Positions 34,099 to 43,964 are shown, counted from the first letter of the stretch. The stretch: 64,000 nucleotides of DNA from Streptomyces cylindrosporus (GCF_022698165.1 NZ_JALDAY010000001.1:558001-622000); one strand, 5' to 3'. Numbers and translations are program-made. The notes: generated by a model not told the origin, from the sequence alone.

Positions 34099-35316
34099 CT
34101 ACGCGCGTCCCGCCGTGGCCGCGCCGGACAAACCCGCGCGGCACACCTGATCCTCGCGCTGACACACGACCGATTGGTACGCGCCAACACCGATGTCCGC
34201 GAAGTTCAGCAGACTCGCCGTGCCGGGCTCGAAATAGCCCGCGTGTCCCTTCGCTCCCTCCGCGGACAGCACCCGCGCCCCGAAGGCGCGCGACACCGGA
34301 TCCGCGCCGTGGCCGAGCCCGCCGACCTCCATGTACGGCACGTCCTGGATCCAGTCCGTGGCGTCCCGCATCGCCCACACCCGCGCGCCGGTGTGCAGGC
34401 TCGCGGCCTTGGACACCCGCATGCCGGGGCTGGCGGCCACCGCTATGTCGGCCACCCGTCCCGGCAGCGAGTGCGCGGCGACCCCGCACACCACGGAGCC
34501 GTAGCTGTGGCAGAAGAGGGAGACGGGCGCCTTGCCGGGAAGGGCGCGCAGCAGCGCGTTCAGCCGGACCGCCCCGTCCTCCGCGCGCATCGCGGTCGCC
34601 GAGTCGATGCCGAGGCCGGCCGGAGCCGTGTAGTCGGCCCAGGCGATCACGGCCGTACGGGTCGAGGGGCTCGCCGCCTTCTCGGCCGCGTACAGCGACT
34701 TGGCCATGCCGACCGGTGCCGTGTACTGGCGGTTGGTCTTCTGGAAGGTGAGCAGGTCGGTGTCGACGCCGGGCACGATCACCGACACGCGCTCGGCGTG
34801 CTGCAGGCTGCCGAACACCTCGGCGACCCGGCCCGTGCCCTCGGGGTCGAAGGCGAGGATGTGCCGCCCCTCGTGCATCAGGGACTCGTAGCGGTGCATA
34901 CGGCGGCCCGCCTCCTGCTGCCCGGAGGGCGACAGGCGCGGATCGTGCATGCGCTTGAGCTCGACCTTGCGCTGCGCGGCGAGCGCGAGCTTGTTGGCCC
35001 GGTAGCGCAGGGCGACCGGGGCGCCGTTCATGTTGCCGACCGCGAGCGGGTAGCGGCGGGTGAGCTCGGCGCGCTCCTGAGCGGTGAGCGAGGCGAAGAA
35101 ACGGGACAGACGCGCGGGGGTCGCGTCGGCGTCCGGCAGCCGGTGCCCGTGCAGGCGGCCATGGTCCCAGGAGGAGACCGAGGCCTGCAGCGGAGTGCTG
35201 CTCCGGTGGGTGCGCAGAGCCGTCCAGCCGGTGGTCGCCAGCATCACGAAGACGACGGCCAGAGCGAGCAGCGCGCGCCAGACGTTCAGTTGCGGGGAGG
35301 TGTCGAAGGAAGTCAC
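34099..35316 (-). CDS. Membrane-anchored alpha/beta hydrolase (DUF1023)
   Basis: A 405-residue protein. One N-terminal membrane segment (VWRALLALAVVFVMLATTGWTAL, about residues 12-34) anchors a DUF1023 alpha/beta hydrolase outside. RVSVIVPGVDTDLLTF leads to the nucleophile elbow VSLFCHSYGSVV, and a His is available in GHAGYFEPGTASLLNFADI near the C-terminus. The GTG at 35316 has no ribosome site; TAGTGT lies 9 nt before it, possibly a near-leaderless start. The two terminal Cys (VVCQREDQVC) may form a disulfide. Substrate unknown; lipid or ester hydrolysis is likely. Confidence 0.85.
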   Translation of the reverse strand: MTSFDTSPQLNVWRALLALAVVFVMLATTGWTALRTHRSSTPLQASVSSWDHGRLHGHRLPDADATPARLSRFFASLTAQERAELTRRYPLAVGNMNGAPVALRYRANKLALAAQRKVELKRMHDPRLSPSGQQEAGRRMHRYESLMHEGRHILAFDPEGTGRVAEVFGSLQHAERVSVIVPGVDTDLLTFQKTNRQYTAPVGMAKSLYAAEKAASPSTRTAVIAWADYTAPAGLGIDSATAMRAEDGAVRLNALLRALPGKAPVSLFCHSYGSVVCGVAAHSLPGRVADIAVAASPGMRVSKAASLHTGARVWAMRDATDWIQDVPYMEVGGLGHGADPVSRAFGARVLSAEGAKGHAGYFEPGTASLLNFADIGVGAYQSVVCQREDQVCRAGLSGAATAGRA

Positions 35317-35408
35317 TGGGAGGACACACTAGGAGAACGAGCGGGTCTCGCGTGAGCCGAGTGACGCGTATCACGTTTCGATAAACGTGGCGATGACCTC
35401 AGTATGTC

Positions 35409-36035
35409 TCAGCGTGTCCGCCAGCTCTCCGTGAGTGCGGGACCCACCTGTTCGAGGTACGAGATCGTCAGCTCGCGCATCGCCTCCAGGCTGAAGTCCT
35501 CGCCCGTGCTCCACGCCCGCTCGGTCACCCGCATCACCCCGCCGAACACCGCCACCGCCAGCCGCGGCCGCGGATCGGCGTCCACGTCCAGGCCCTCCCG
35601 CTCGGCGAGTACGCGCGCGAGGGTGTCCTCGGTCTCCATGTCGCGCCGCAGATGAGCCGCGAGCAGCACCGGCGTCGACTCGACCACCCGGTACATACGC
35701 AGATACGTCTCCACCGGTACGACGGACTCGATCACCTCGTTGAGGGTCTCCCAGCCCTGCAGGACCGCCTGCCGCAGCGCCTCCAGGGGCGCCTCCGCGG
35801 CCGGCCGCGCGCGCACCGCCTCGACGAACCGCGCCACCACCAGCTCCTGCAGGGCGAGCGCGGCCTCCTCCTTGCCGGCGAAATGGCGGAAGAAGGTGCG
35901 CTGCGAGACCTCGACGGCCTCGGCGATGTCGTCGACGGTCGTCTGTTCGTACCCGCGCGTGGTGAACAGCTCGACCGCGGCCCTCAGCAGGGCGTCCCGG
36001 GTGCGCTGTTTCTTGCGTTCGCGCAGCGTTTCCAT
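35409..36035 (-). CDS. TetR-family regulator of the adjacent DHA2 exporter
   Basis: A 208-residue TetR repressor: RDALLRAAVELFTTRGYEQTTVDDIAEAVEVSQRTFFRHFAGKEEAAL is the N-terminal DNA-binding domain, followed by the helical ligand domain. It faces the MFS exporter gene across 66 bp. A perfect TGTCAG-CGG-CTGACA inverted repeat in that gap lies between the exporter -35 and -10, where a bound repressor would block it. This is the common layout for inducible drug efflux. Confidence 0.9.
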   Translation of the reverse strand: METLRERKKQRTRDALLRAAVELFTTRGYEQTTVDDIAEAVEVSQRTFFRHFAGKEEAALALQELVVARFVEAVRARPAAEAPLEALRQAVLQGWETLNEVIESVVPVETYLRMYRVVESTPVLLAAHLRRDMETEDTLARVLAEREGLDVDADPRPRLAVAVFGGVMRVTERAWSTGEDFSLEAMRELTISYLEQVGPALTESWRTR

Positions 36036-36064
36036 AGACGTCAGTCACTGCCTCATGAATTGGT

Positions 36065-36101
36065 TTGTCAACTGTCAGCGGCTGACATTAGCCTCGATCG
36101 C
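36065..36101 (+). promoter_or_regulatory. Exporter promoter with embedded TetR operator
   Basis: TTGTCA (36065-36070), an 18-bp spacer and TAGCCT (36089-36094) are followed by exactly 7 nt and the ATG at 36102, so the message is leaderless. TGTCAG-CGG-CTGACA (36073-36087), a perfect 6-3-6 palindrome, fills the spacer. Confidence 0.85.
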
Positions 36102-37721
36102 ATGACTAGTCAGACCATCGACACGACGGGGTCGGGGGGCGGCAAGGCGCCGGAGGCCCCGTCGGACGGGTCGCCGTCCTCCGGGCTGCGCGGCCATCCC
36201 TGGTTCACCCTCATAACCGTCGCCGTGGGCGTCATGATGGTGGCCCTCGACGGCACCATCGTGGCCATCGCCAACCCGGCCATCCAGAAGGACCTCAAGG
36301 CGAGCTTCGCCGACGTCCAGTGGATCACCAACGGCTACTTCCTGGCCCTCGCGGTCTCCCTGATCACCGCGGGTAAGCTCGGCGACCGCTTCGGCCACCG
36401 CCAGACCTTCCTGATCGGCGTGACCGGCTTCGCCGCCGCCTCGGGCGCGATCGGGCTGTCCAGTTCCATCGCCGCGGTCGTCACCTTCCGCGTGCTGCAG
36501 GGCCTGTTCGGCGCCCTGCTGATGCCGGCCGCGCTCGGCCTGCTGCGGGCCACCTTCCCGGCCGAGAAGCTGAACATGGCCATCGGCATCTGGGGCATGG
36601 TCATCGGCGCCTCCACCGCGGGCGGCCCGATCCTCGGCGGCGTGCTCGTCGAGCACGTCAACTGGCAGTCGGTGTTCTTCATCAACGTCCCCGTCGGCGC
36701 GATCGCCCTGCTCCTGGGCCTGCTGATCCTGCTCGACCACCGCGCCGAGAACGCGCCGCGCTCCTTCGACGTCCTCGGCATAGCCCTGCTCTCCGCCGCG
36801 ATGTTCTGCCTGGTCTGGGCCCTGATCAAGGCCCCCACCTGGGGCTGGGGCGACGGCAAGACCTGGGCGTTCCTGGGCGCCTCGGTCCTCGGCTTCGCCC
36901 TCTTCTCCTTCTGGGAGACGAAGGTCAGGGAGCCGCTGATCCCGCTCGGCCTGTTCCGCTCGGTCCCGCTGTCCGCGGGTGTGGTGCTGATGGTCCTGAT
37001 GGCCATCGCGTTCATGGGCGGCCTGTTCTTCGTGACGTTCTACCTGCAGAACGTGCACGGTATGAAGCCGATCGACGCCGGTCTCCATCTGCTCCCGCTC
37101 ACCGGGATGATGATCGTCGGCTCCCCGCTCGCGGGCGCCGCGATCACCAAGCTCGGCCCGCGCATCCCGCTGGCCGGCGGCATGGCGGCCACCGCGATCG
37201 CCATGTACGGCATGTCCACGCTGGACACGGACACCGGCAGCGCGGTCATGTCCCTCTGGTTCGCCCTGCTCGGCCTCGGCCTCGCGCCGGTCATGGTCGG
37301 CGCCACCGAGGTCATCGTCGGCAACGCGCCGATGGAGCTCTCCGGTGTCGCCGGCGGCCTCCAGCAGGCGGCGATGCAGATCGGCGGCAGCCTCGGTACG
37401 GCGGTGCTGGGCGCCGTCATGGCCTCCAAGGTGGACGGCGACCTCGCGGGCAACTGGAAGGACGCGGGCCTGCCGGCGCTCACCCCGGCCCAGCTGGACC
37501 AGGCCTCCGAGGCGGTCCAGGTCGGTGTCGCGCCGGTCGCCAAGGGCACGCCGGAGGCGATCGCCGCGAAGATCACGGACGTCGCGCACGACACCTTCAT
37601 CTCCGGCATGAGCCTCGCCTCCCTCGTCGCCTGCGGTGTCGCGGTGGTGGCCGTCTTCGTCGCCCTGCTCACCAAGCGCGGCGCCAACGCGGAGGCGGGC
37701 GCGGGCGTCGGCCACATCTGA
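36102..37721 (+). CDS. DHA2-family multidrug efflux MFS transporter (14 TM)
   Basis: A 539-residue MFS exporter of the EmrB/QacA group. Marks include motif D1/A-like VGVMMVALDGTIVAIANPAI, WITNGYFLALAVSLITAGKLGDRFGHRQTF (motif A), RVLQGLFGALLMPAALGLL (motif B) and GIWGMVIGASTAGGPILGGVL (motif C, antiporter). About 14 hydrophobic spans are present, with a ~50-residue external loop before the last one (VDGDLAGNWKD...). Proton-driven export of cationic drugs or a native metabolite is expected. It is divergent from its likely TetR repressor. Confidence 0.93.
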   Translation: MTSQTIDTTGSGGGKAPEAPSDGSPSSGLRGHPWFTLITVAVGVMMVALDGTIVAIANPAIQKDLKASFADVQWITNGYFLALAVSLITAGKLGDRFGHRQTFLIGVTGFAAASGAIGLSSSIAAVVTFRVLQGLFGALLMPAALGLLRATFPAEKLNMAIGIWGMVIGASTAGGPILGGVLVEHVNWQSVFFINVPVGAIALLLGLLILLDHRAENAPRSFDVLGIALLSAAMFCLVWALIKAPTWGWGDGKTWAFLGASVLGFALFSFWETKVREPLIPLGLFRSVPLSAGVVLMVLMAIAFMGGLFFVTFYLQNVHGMKPIDAGLHLLPLTGMMIVGSPLAGAAITKLGPRIPLAGGMAATAIAMYGMSTLDTDTGSAVMSLWFALLGLGLAPVMVGATEVIVGNAPMELSGVAGGLQQAAMQIGGSLGTAVLGAVMASKVDGDLAGNWKDAGLPALTPAQLDQASEAVQVGVAPVAKGTPEAIAAKITDVAHDTFISGMSLASLVACGVAVVAVFVALLTKRGANAEAGAGVGHI

Positions 37722-37751
37722 GCCGCCGGACCGGTCACCTCCGTGCCCTCG

Positions 37752-37766
37752 AATTCCCCGGGAATT
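37752..37766. repeat. Short AT-armed palindrome downstream of the exporter gene
   Basis: AATTCCC-C-GGGAATT is a perfect 7-1-7 inverted repeat, 31 bp after the exporter stop. It is too small for a good hairpin loop and resembles a protein-binding site more than a terminator. Confidence 0.4.
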
Positions 37767-37871
37767 TCAGGGACTTCGCCTATCAGGGTGAAGAGGCTAA
37801 AGATCGCTCGCTCCCGGCACGCGCCGCAGGTCACAGTGGGTCATGCCCTCCGGAGAGGGCGGACCGGCGCT

Positions 37872-37904
37872 GCGGCGCGCTGCCGGAGGGGGACAGCGCG
37901 CCGC
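37872..37904. terminator. GC-rich hairpin in the gap before the small DUF4190-like gene
   Basis: GCGGCGCGCTG (37872-37882) and CAGCGCGCCGC (37894-37904) form a perfect 11-bp stem around the loop CCGGAGGGGGA. It lies 150 bp after the exporter gene and 78 bp before the next gene. It could end the exporter message. The purine-rich loop resembles a ribosome site, so a regulatory RNA structure is also possible. The rest of the 261-bp gap shows no open frame that I trust. Confidence 0.5.
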
Positions 37905-37982
37905 GAGCCCGGTGATTGAGCCGCGCACGCGGGGTACCCGCACTCTCAGCACCCCGAACACACCCCGGGGACCAGGGAGTTG

Positions 37983-38261
37983 ATGATGGCGGGCTTCGGA
38001 CACGGAACGCGCAGGCACCCCCGGTCACGTGGCCGGACGTGGTCACGGACAGGGCAGGATCGCGCCACCCTTGGCATCGTCGGAGCCGTTTGCGCGGTCG
38101 CGGGCCTCTTCGTACTGGGCATCATTCTGGGCCCGGTGGCGATCGTCTGCGGCTGGCTGGCCATGGGACGCCGTTGGGCGGGAGCCCGCCCGGTGCCGGC
38201 CCTCATCGCCCTGGTCCTGGGAGTGATCGACACCGTCGCGGCGCTCCTGTGGCAGTTCTGA
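37983..38261 (+). CDS. Small DUF4190-like membrane protein
   Basis: A 92-residue protein: a basic N-terminus (GHGTRRHPRSRGRTWSRTGQDR), then two membrane spans (LGIVGAVCAVAGLFVLGIILGPVAIVCGWLAM and VPALIALVLGVIDTVAALLWQF). The Gly-spaced first span with IILGPVAIVCGWLAM matches the DUF4190 pattern. GGGAG lies just before the ATG; a second ATG follows directly at 37986, and either could be used. It converges with the ion channel gene, 1 bp apart. Function unknown. Confidence 0.7.
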   Translation: MMAGFGHGTRRHPRSRGRTWSRTGQDRATLGIVGAVCAVAGLFVLGIILGPVAIVCGWLAMGRRWAGARPVPALIALVLGVIDTVAALLWQF

Positions 38262-38262
38262 C

Positions 38263-39000
38263 TCAGGTCCTGCCCGACACCTCGCGCAACTCGGCGACCT
38301 CGGCCCGAAGCGCCCGTACCTCCGCGGTCAGTGCCTCGATGGCCTCCGTCTGACGGCGCTCCTCGACGTCGTCCTTCTCGAACCGCGCGATGAACCAGGC
38401 GGCGATGTTCGCGGTGATCACACCGAGCAGCGCGATCCCGGAGAGCATCAGCCCGACCGCGACCATCCGGCCCAGACCGGTGGTCGGCGCGTGGTCGCCG
38501 TATCCCACCGTGGTCATCGTCGTGAAGGACCACCACAGCGCGTCACCCAGCGTGCGGATGTTCCCGTCCGGGGAGTCGCGTTCGGCCGACAGCACGGCCA
38601 GCGAGCCGAACATCAGCAGTCCGACGACGGCCCCCGCGACATACGTCGTCAGCTGGATCTGCGAGGCCATGCGGGCGCGTCGGCCCACGAGTATGAGCGT
38701 GGAGACCATCCGCAGCAGCCGCAGCGGCTGGAGGATCGGCAGCACCACCGCGCACAGATCCATCCAGTGCGTACGGACGAACTCCTTGCGGCGCCGGGCC
38801 AGCCCCACCCGCACCACGTAGTCGGTGGCGAAGGTCGCCCACACCACCCACTCCACCACCGTGCACGCGTACGTCAGCCGGTGACCCGCGGAGTTGTCCA
38901 CGATCGGCACGGCGTACGCGACGGCGAAGGCCACCGCGAGCGCCAGCAAGGGGCGTTGGGTGAGCTGCTCCCAACGCCCCTGAGCCGTTTGTTGCTTCAT
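38263..39000 (-). CDS. Voltage-gated-type potassium channel
   Basis: A 245-residue ion channel. The selectivity filter is TMTTVGYGDHAP. Hydrophobic spans before it look like S1-S5, with a short S4-like segment LRLLRMVSTLILVGRRAR holding spaced Arg; the inner helix is MVAVGLMLSGIALLGVITANIAAWF. It ends in a coiled coil (EAIEALTAEVRALRAEVAELRE), a tetramerisation element. TACGAT lies 6 nt before the ATG with no ribosome site, a near-leaderless start. Confidence 0.9.
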   Translation of the reverse strand: MKQQTAQGRWEQLTQRPLLALAVAFAVAYAVPIVDNSAGHRLTYACTVVEWVVWATFATDYVVRVGLARRRKEFVRTHWMDLCAVVLPILQPLRLLRMVSTLILVGRRARMASQIQLTTYVAGAVVGLLMFGSLAVLSAERDSPDGNIRTLGDALWWSFTTMTTVGYGDHAPTTGLGRMVAVGLMLSGIALLGVITANIAAWFIARFEKDDVEERRQTEAIEALTAEVRALRAEVAELREVSGRT

Positions 39001-39034
39001 GCCCGCATCGTAAGGAACGGGTGAAGGTCGGCGG

Positions 39035-41782
39035 TTACGCGTCTCCGCCGGCCGCCCCAGGATCCGCGGCCGACACGTCCAGCAGCTGGTACCGGTCGAT
39101 CGCCTGCTTCAGCGCCGAGCGGTCCACCTTCCCTTCCTTCGCCAGCTCGGTCAGCACGGCCACCACGATCGACTGGGCGTCGATGTGGAAGAACCGCCGC
39201 GCCGCACCCCGCGTGTCCGCGAACCCGAACCCGTCCGCGCCCAGCGACTGGTACGTCCCCGGCACCCAGCGCGCGATCTGGTCCGGCACCGCCCGCATCC
39301 AGTCGGACACCGCCACGAACGGGCCCTGCGCACCCGACAGTTTCCGCGTCACGTACGGCACCCGCTGCTCCTCCTCCGGATGCAGCAGGTTGTGCTCCTC
39401 CACGGCCACCGCGTCGCGCCGCAGCTCGTTCCAGGAGGTCGCCGACCAGACGTCCGCCTTGACGTTCCAGTCCTCGGCGAGGATCTTCTGCGCCTCGATC
39501 GCCCACGGCACCGCGACACCGGACGCGATGATCTGCGCCGGGACCGAGCCCGAGGTGCCCTCGGCGAGCCGGTGGATGCCCTTGACGATGCCCTCGACGT
39601 CGACGTTCGCCGGCTCCGCCGGGTGCTGGATCGGCTCGTTGTAGACGGTCAGGTAGTAGAAGACGTCCTCGCCGTGCGGGTGCTCGGCGTCGCCGCCGTA
39701 CATCCGCCGCAGACCGTCCTGCACGATGTACGCGATCTCGTACGAGTACGCCGGGTCGTACGCCACACAGCCCGGGTTGGTCGAGGCAAGCAGCTGCGAG
39801 TGGCCGTCGGCGTGCTGGAGACCCTCACCGGTCAGGGTCGTACGTCCCGCGGTCGCACCCAGTACGAAACCGCGCGCGAGCTGGTCCGACATCTGCCAGA
39901 ACTGGTCGCCGGTGCGCTGGAAACCGAACATCGAGTAGAAGACGTACACCGGGATGAGCGGCTCGCCGTGCGTCGCGTACGCCGAACCCGCCGCGATGAG
40001 GGAGGCGGTGCAGCCCGCCTCGGAGATGCCGTCGTGCAGCATCTGCCCGGTCGGCGACTCCTTGTACGCGAGCAGCAGGTCGCGGTCGACGGACTCGTAC
40101 TGCTGGCCGAGCGGGTTGTAGATCTTCGCGCTCGGGAAGAAGGAGTCCATGCCGAACGTGCGGTACTCGTCCGGCGCGATCAGCACGAACCGCTTGCCGA
40201 TCTCCTTGTCCCGCATGAGGTCCTTGAGGAGCCGGACAAAGGCCATGGTCGTCGCGATGGACTGGTGGCCCGAGCCCTTCTTCACGGTCGCGTACGTCTT
40301 GTCGTCCGGCAGCGGCAGCGGCTTGGAGCGCACGACGCGGGTCGGGACGTAACCGCCCAGACCCTTGCGCATGTCGTGCATGTACTGGATCTCCTCGGAG
40401 TTCCGCCCCGGGTGGTAGTACGGCGGAAGCCCGCTCTCCAGTTCCTTGTCGGAGATCGGCAGGTGCAGCCGGTCGCGGAAGCCCTTGAGGTCGTCGACCG
40501 TCAGCTTCTTCATCTGGTGCGTGGCGTTGCGGCCCTCGAAGTTCGGGCCCAGCGTCCAGCCCTTGATCGTCTTGGCCAGGATGACGGTCGGCTGGCCGGT
40601 GTGCTCGGTGGCCGCCTTGAACGCCGCGTAGATCTTCCGGTGGTCGTGACCGCCGCGCCCCAGGTGCAGGATCTGGTCGTCGGTCATGTTCTCGACCATC
40701 GCGCGCAGCCGCTGGTCGTCGCCGAAGAAGTGCTCGCGGATGTACGCGCCGGACTCGGTGGCGTACGTCTGGTACTGGCCGTCCGGCGTCGTGTTCATCC
40801 GGTTGACCAGGATGCCGTCGCGGTCCTGGGCCAGCAGCGGGTCCCAGGAGCGGTCCCAGATCAGCTTGATCACGTTCCAGCCGGCGCCGCGGAAGACCGA
40901 CTCCAGCTCCTGGATGACCTTGCCGTTGCCGCGCACCGGGCCGTCCAGGCGCTGCAGGTTGCAGTTGACGACGAAGGTCAGGTTGTCCAGGCCCTCACGG
41001 GCGGCGATGGTCAGCTGGCCGAGCGACTCAGGCTCGTCCATCTCGCCGTCGCCGAGGAACGCCCACACATGCGACTTGCTCGTGTCGGCGATCCCGCGCG
41101 CGTGCATGTAGCGGTTCATCCGCGCCTGGTAGATCGCGCCGATCGGGCCGAGGCCCATGGACACGGTCGGGAACTCCCAGAAGTCCGGCATCGAGCGCGG
41201 GTGCGGGTAGCTGGACAGTCCGTGCGGGGCCTTCGACTTCTCCTGGCGGAAGCCGTCGAGGTTCTCCTCGGTGAGGCGGTCCAGCAGGAACGCGCGCGCG
41301 TAGATGCCCGGGGAGGCGTGGCCCTGGAAGAAGACCTGGTCGCCGCCGAGACCGTCGTCCTTGCCCCGGAAGAAGTGGTTGAAGCCCACGTCGTAGAGGG
41401 ACGCGGAGGAGGCGAAGGTGGCGATGTGGCCGCCGACGCCGATGCCGGGGCGCTGGGCGCGGGAGACCATCACCGCGGCGTTCCAGCGGGTCGCGTTCAG
41501 GACCTTGCGCTCGATCTCCTCGTTGCCCGGGAAGAACGGCTCGGCCTTGGTCGGGATCGTGTTCACATAGTCCGTGCTGCGCATCTCGGGCACGGCCACA
41601 CGCTTCTCGCGGGCCCGCTCGATCAGCCGCAGCATCAGATAGCGGGCCCGCTCACGGCCCCGCTCGTCGACGGCGGCGTCAAGGGAGTCGAGCCACTCCT
41701 GGGTCTCCTCGGGATCGAAGTCAGGAACCTGACTCGGAAGGCCGCCAATGATGATCGGGTTGCGATCGGATCCGGAAGCCAC
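39035..41782 (-). CDS. aceE: Pyruvate dehydrogenase E1 component (homodimeric type)
   Basis: A 915-residue thiamine diphosphate enzyme of the AceE family. The ThDP motif is [13 protein letters not shown], ending in [19 protein letters not shown]. Other marks are [42 protein letters not shown] and [14 protein letters not shown]. It decarboxylates pyruvate and transfers the acetyl group to E2 lipoyl. Streptomyces carry one or more such genes. The start is GTG at 41782 after AAGGAA. It stands alone without aceF or lpd, which lie elsewhere in this genus. Confidence 0.97.
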   Translation of the reverse strand: MASGSDRNPIIIGGLPSQVPDFDPEETQEWLDSLDAAVDERGRERARYLMLRLIERAREKRVAVPEMRSTDYVNTIPTKAEPFFPGNEEIERKVLNATRWNAAVMVSRAQRPGIGVGGHIATFASSASLYDVGFNHFFRGKDDGLGGDQVFFQGHASPGIYARAFLLDRLTEENLDGFRQEKSKAPHGLSSYPHPRSMPDFWEFPTVSMGLGPIGAIYQARMNRYMHARGIADTSKSHVWAFLGDGEMDEPESLGQLTIAAREGLDNLTFVVNCNLQRLDGPVRGNGKVIQELESVFRGAGWNVIKLIWDRSWDPLLAQDRDGILVNRMNTTPDGQYQTYATESGAYIREHFFGDDQRLRAMVENMTDDQILHLGRGGHDHRKIYAAFKAATEHTGQPTVILAKTIKGWTLGPNFEGRNATHQMKKLTVDDLKGFRDRLHLPISDKELESGLPPYYHPGRNSEEIQYMHDMRKGLGGYVPTRVVRSKPLPLPDDKTYATVKKGSGHQSIATTMAFVRLLKDLMRDKEIGKRFVLIAPDEYRTFGMDSFFPSAKIYNPLGQQYESVDRDLLLAYKESPTGQMLHDGISEAGCTASLIAAGSAYATHGEPLIPVYVFYSMFGFQRTGDQFWQMSDQLARGFVLGATAGRTTLTGEGLQHADGHSQLLASTNPGCVAYDPAYSYEIAYIVQDGLRRMYGGDAEHPHGEDVFYYLTVYNEPIQHPAEPANVDVEGIVKGIHRLAEGTSGSVPAQIIASGVAVPWAIEAQKILAEDWNVKADVWSATSWNELRRDAVAVEEHNLLHPEEEQRVPYVTRKLSGAQGPFVAVSDWMRAVPDQIARWVPGTYQSLGADGFGFADTRGAARRFFHIDAQSIVVAVLTELAKEGKVDRSALKQAIDRYQLLDVSAADPGAAGGDA

Positions 41783-42158
41783 GCTGTTCCTTACCTGTCA
41801 GAGGGCTGCTGTGAGCCTGCTACGAACTCTGCTTCGAGCTGCTTTTCGGTATGCCTGCACCGTTCCCCATCGTGTACCTCGGGGAAGCAAACGTCATCTC
41901 TACTGAGAGGTAACCGAGACCTACGTCAGCTCCTCCGGGTTCCCAATGCCGCAAAGGGGGCAGAAAGGTGTGGTGTAGGTCACGTGCGGCTCTGGCGGCG
42001 TGCCTGGAGTTGCGGTGACACGGCCAGGAACGTCACCGTTTCGGCGGTCTGAACGGCCGGGTACTTGCGCGATCCGCCCCGCCCGTGTGGACTACGGCCA
42101 ATGCTTCGCGCACGCGCGTGGCTGAGACATACCCAAAGACAAGATCAGGAGGCAACCC
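41783..42158. promoter_or_regulatory. 376-bp divergent intergenic region between aceE and the DUF3052 gene
   Basis: No open frame that looks real is present. The region holds the divergent control sequences of two probably housekeeping genes, each with a good ribosome site at its edge (AAGGAA for aceE, AGGAGG for DUF3052). A small CTCT-cagt-AGAG hairpin occurs near 41901-41912. I could not identify convincing -35/-10 pairs. The long leaders suggest more regulation than at the leaderless genes elsewhere in the window. Confidence 0.5.
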
Positions 42159-42590
42159 GTGAGCGCGACCGCGGACCACGCGGAGACGAGCCCTGCCGTG
42201 AGGCTGGGGTTCCAGCCCGAGCAGGTGGTCCAGGAGATCGGCTACGACGACGACGTAGACCAGGAACTCCGCGAGGCCATTGAGGAAGTCATCGGCAGTG
42301 ACCTGGTGGACGAGGACTACGACGACGTCGCCGATGCCGTGGTGCTCTGGTTCCGCGACGACGACGGTGACCTGACCGATGCGCTGGTGGACGCCACCAC
42401 GTACATCGAGGAAGGCGGGTCGATCCTGCTCCTCACGCCGAAGACCGGACGTGACGGATACGTCGAGCCGAGCGACATCTCCGAAGCCGCGACGACTGCG
42501 GGGCTGTCCGCCTCCAAGAGCGTCAGCGTGGGCAAGGACTGGAGCGGCAGCCGGCTGGTGACGCCCAAGGCGGCCAAGTCCAAGAAGTAG
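42159..42590 (+). CDS. DUF3052 protein
   Basis: A 143-residue acidic protein of the actinobacterial DUF3052 family: VRLGFQPEQVVQEIGYDDDVDQELREAIEEVIGSDLVDEDYDDVADAVVLWFRDDDGDLTDALVDA, then LLLTPKTGRDGYVEPSDISEAATTAGLSASKSVSVGKDWSGSRLV and a Lys-rich tail. The GTG at 42159 follows AGGAGG. It sits beside aceE in many Streptomyces, to my knowledge. No biochemical role is established. A perfect terminator follows. Confidence 0.9.
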   Translation: MSATADHAETSPAVRLGFQPEQVVQEIGYDDDVDQELREAIEEVIGSDLVDEDYDDVADAVVLWFRDDDGDLTDALVDATTYIEEGGSILLLTPKTGRDGYVEPSDISEAATTAGLSASKSVSVGKDWSGSRLVTPKAAKSKK

Positions 42591-42596
42591 CCTCGC

Positions 42597-42629
42597 CGGA
42601 CGGGCCGGGCGGTGTGCCCGGCCCGTCCG
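42597..42629 (+). terminator. Terminator of the DUF3052 gene
   Basis: CGGACGGGCCGGGC (42597-42610) and GCCCGGCCCGTCCG (42616-42629) form a perfect 14-bp stem with a GGTGT loop, beginning 6 bp after the stop codon. Confidence 0.92.
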
Positions 42630-42702
42630 CCGGCCTTCGGTGATCGCTGCGTAGGGTTGGTCCCACCACCCGAACAGCCCCACCGAAAGGGACGTATCCG
42701 CG

Positions 42703-43161
42703 ATGGCGATCCAGGTCGGCGAAAAGGCCCCCGACTTCGAGCTCAAGGACAACCACGGCGCCACCGTGAAGCTCTCCGAGTTCCGTGGCAGCAAGAACGT
42801 GGTCCTGCTCTTCTATCCCTTCGCCTTCACCGGTGTGTGCACCGGCGAGCTGTGCGAGGTGCGCGACAACCTGCCGCAGTTCTCCGACCGCGACACCCAG
42901 GTGCTCGCCGTCTCCAACGACTCCATCCACACCCTGCGCGTCTTCGCCGAGCAGGAGGGCCTCGAGTACCCGCTGCTCAGCGACTTCTGGCCGCACGGCG
43001 AGGTCTCCCGCGCCTACGGCGTCTTCGCCGAGGACAAGGGCTGCGCGGTGCGCGGCACCTTCGTCATCGACAAGGAGGGCGTGGTGCGCTGGACCGTCGT
43101 CAACGCGCTGCCGGACGCCCGTGACCTGAACGAGTACGTGAAGGCCCTCGACACCCTGTGA
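42703..43161 (+). CDS. AhpE-type peroxiredoxin
   Basis: A 152-residue thiol peroxidase. The peroxidatic Cys46 is in [33 protein letters not shown] is typical of AhpE, and [14 protein letters not shown] completes the fold. Unlike mycobacterial AhpE it has a further Cys51 five residues after the peroxidatic one, and one in EDKGCAVRG; these could be resolving residues. It removes peroxides in the cytoplasm. It precedes the TerD genes, in keeping with a stress island. Confidence 0.92.
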   Translation: MAIQVGEKAPDFELKDNHGATVKLSEFRGSKNVVLLFYPFAFTGVCTGELCEVRDNLPQFSDRDTQVLAVSNDSIHTLRVFAEQEGLEYPLLSDFWPHGEVSRAYGVFAEDKGCAVRGTFVIDKEGVVRWTVVNALPDARDLNEYVKALDTL

Positions 43162-43273
43162 TTGTTGGCCCCCAGGGCCTGCGTGGGCCGGGAACCCGTC
43201 ACTAGGATCGAATCGTTGATCCGGTATCAGAAGCACGGCGGGGCTCCCCGCCCCTGAACCCAATGGAGGACTC

Positions 43274-43849
43274 GTGGGAGTCAGCCTCAGCAAGGGCGGC
43301 AACGTATCGCTGACCAAGGAGGCCCCGGGCCTGACCGCGGTGCTCGTCGGTCTCGGCTGGGACGTCCGCACGACGACCGGCACCGACTTCGACCTGGACG
43401 CCAGCGCCCTGCTGCTGGACTCGTCCGGCAAGGTCAGCAACGACCAGAACTTCGTCTTCTTCAACAACCTCAAGAGCCCCGACGGCTCGGTCGAGCACAC
43501 CGGCGACAACCTCACCGGTGAGGGCGAGGGCGACGACGAGGTCATCAAGGTCAACCTCGCGGGCGTCCCGGCCGACATCGAGAAGATCGTCTTCCCGGTC
43601 TCGATCTACGACGCCGAGAACCGCCAGCAGTCCTTCGGCCAGGTCCGCAACGCGTTCATCCGCGTGGTCAACCAGGCCGGCGGCACCGAGATCGCACGCT
43701 ACGACCTGAGCGAGGACGCCTCGACGGAGACCGCCATGGTCTTCGGCGAGCTGTACCGGCACGGCGCGGAGTGGAAGTTCCGGGCCATCGGCCAGGGCTA
43801 CGCCTCGGGCCTGCGCGGCATCGCCCAGGACTTCGGCGTGAACGTCTGA
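43274..43849 (+). CDS. TerD-family calcium-binding stress protein (copy 1)
   Basis: A 191-residue TerD protein: [31 protein letters not shown] at the start, then the two calcium-binding stretches [10 protein letters not shown] and [29 protein letters not shown], and the end [36 protein letters not shown] precedes the GTG. TerD proteins bind calcium, are cytoplasmic, and in Streptomyces affect development and tellurite response. The gene is followed by its own terminator, then a second, closely similar copy. Confidence 0.95.
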   Translation: MGVSLSKGGNVSLTKEAPGLTAVLVGLGWDVRTTTGTDFDLDASALLLDSSGKVSNDQNFVFFNNLKSPDGSVEHTGDNLTGEGEGDDEVIKVNLAGVPADIEKIVFPVSIYDAENRQQSFGQVRNAFIRVVNQAGGTEIARYDLSEDASTETAMVFGELYRHGAEWKFRAIGQGYASGLRGIAQDFGVNV

Positions 43850-43869
43850 GACCGGCTGGTCTCGCCCCA

Positions 43870-43898
43870 GGGCGCCGCACCGTCCGTGTGCGGCGCCC
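43870..43898 (+). terminator. Terminator between the two tandem TerD genes
   Basis: GGGCGCCGCAC (43870-43880) and GTGCGGCGCCC (43888-43898) make a perfect 11-bp stem with a 7-nt loop, 20 bp after TerD copy 1. It implies that the two copies can be made in different amounts. Confidence 0.88.
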
Positions 43899-43964
43899 CG
43901 GAGTGCCCCCGCCGGGGGAGCGCACGACAACCAAAGAAGCACCATCTCGGGGAGGACCAGCATC

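Noticed and set aside
36075..37715. 546-codon open frame opposite the DHA2 exporter
   Set aside because: The translation is Glu/Asp/Arg/His-rich without any domain and mirrors the transporter codons.
39185..42052. 955-codon open frame opposite aceE
   Set aside because: Its protein is low-complexity Arg/Val/Asp-rich and is the antisense shadow of aceE, caused by high GC at third positions.
43162..43273. Possible tRNA or structured RNA after the peroxiredoxin gene
   Set aside because: GGCCCCCAGGGCC-like stretches do not fold into a cloverleaf and no other conserved RNA pattern is seen.
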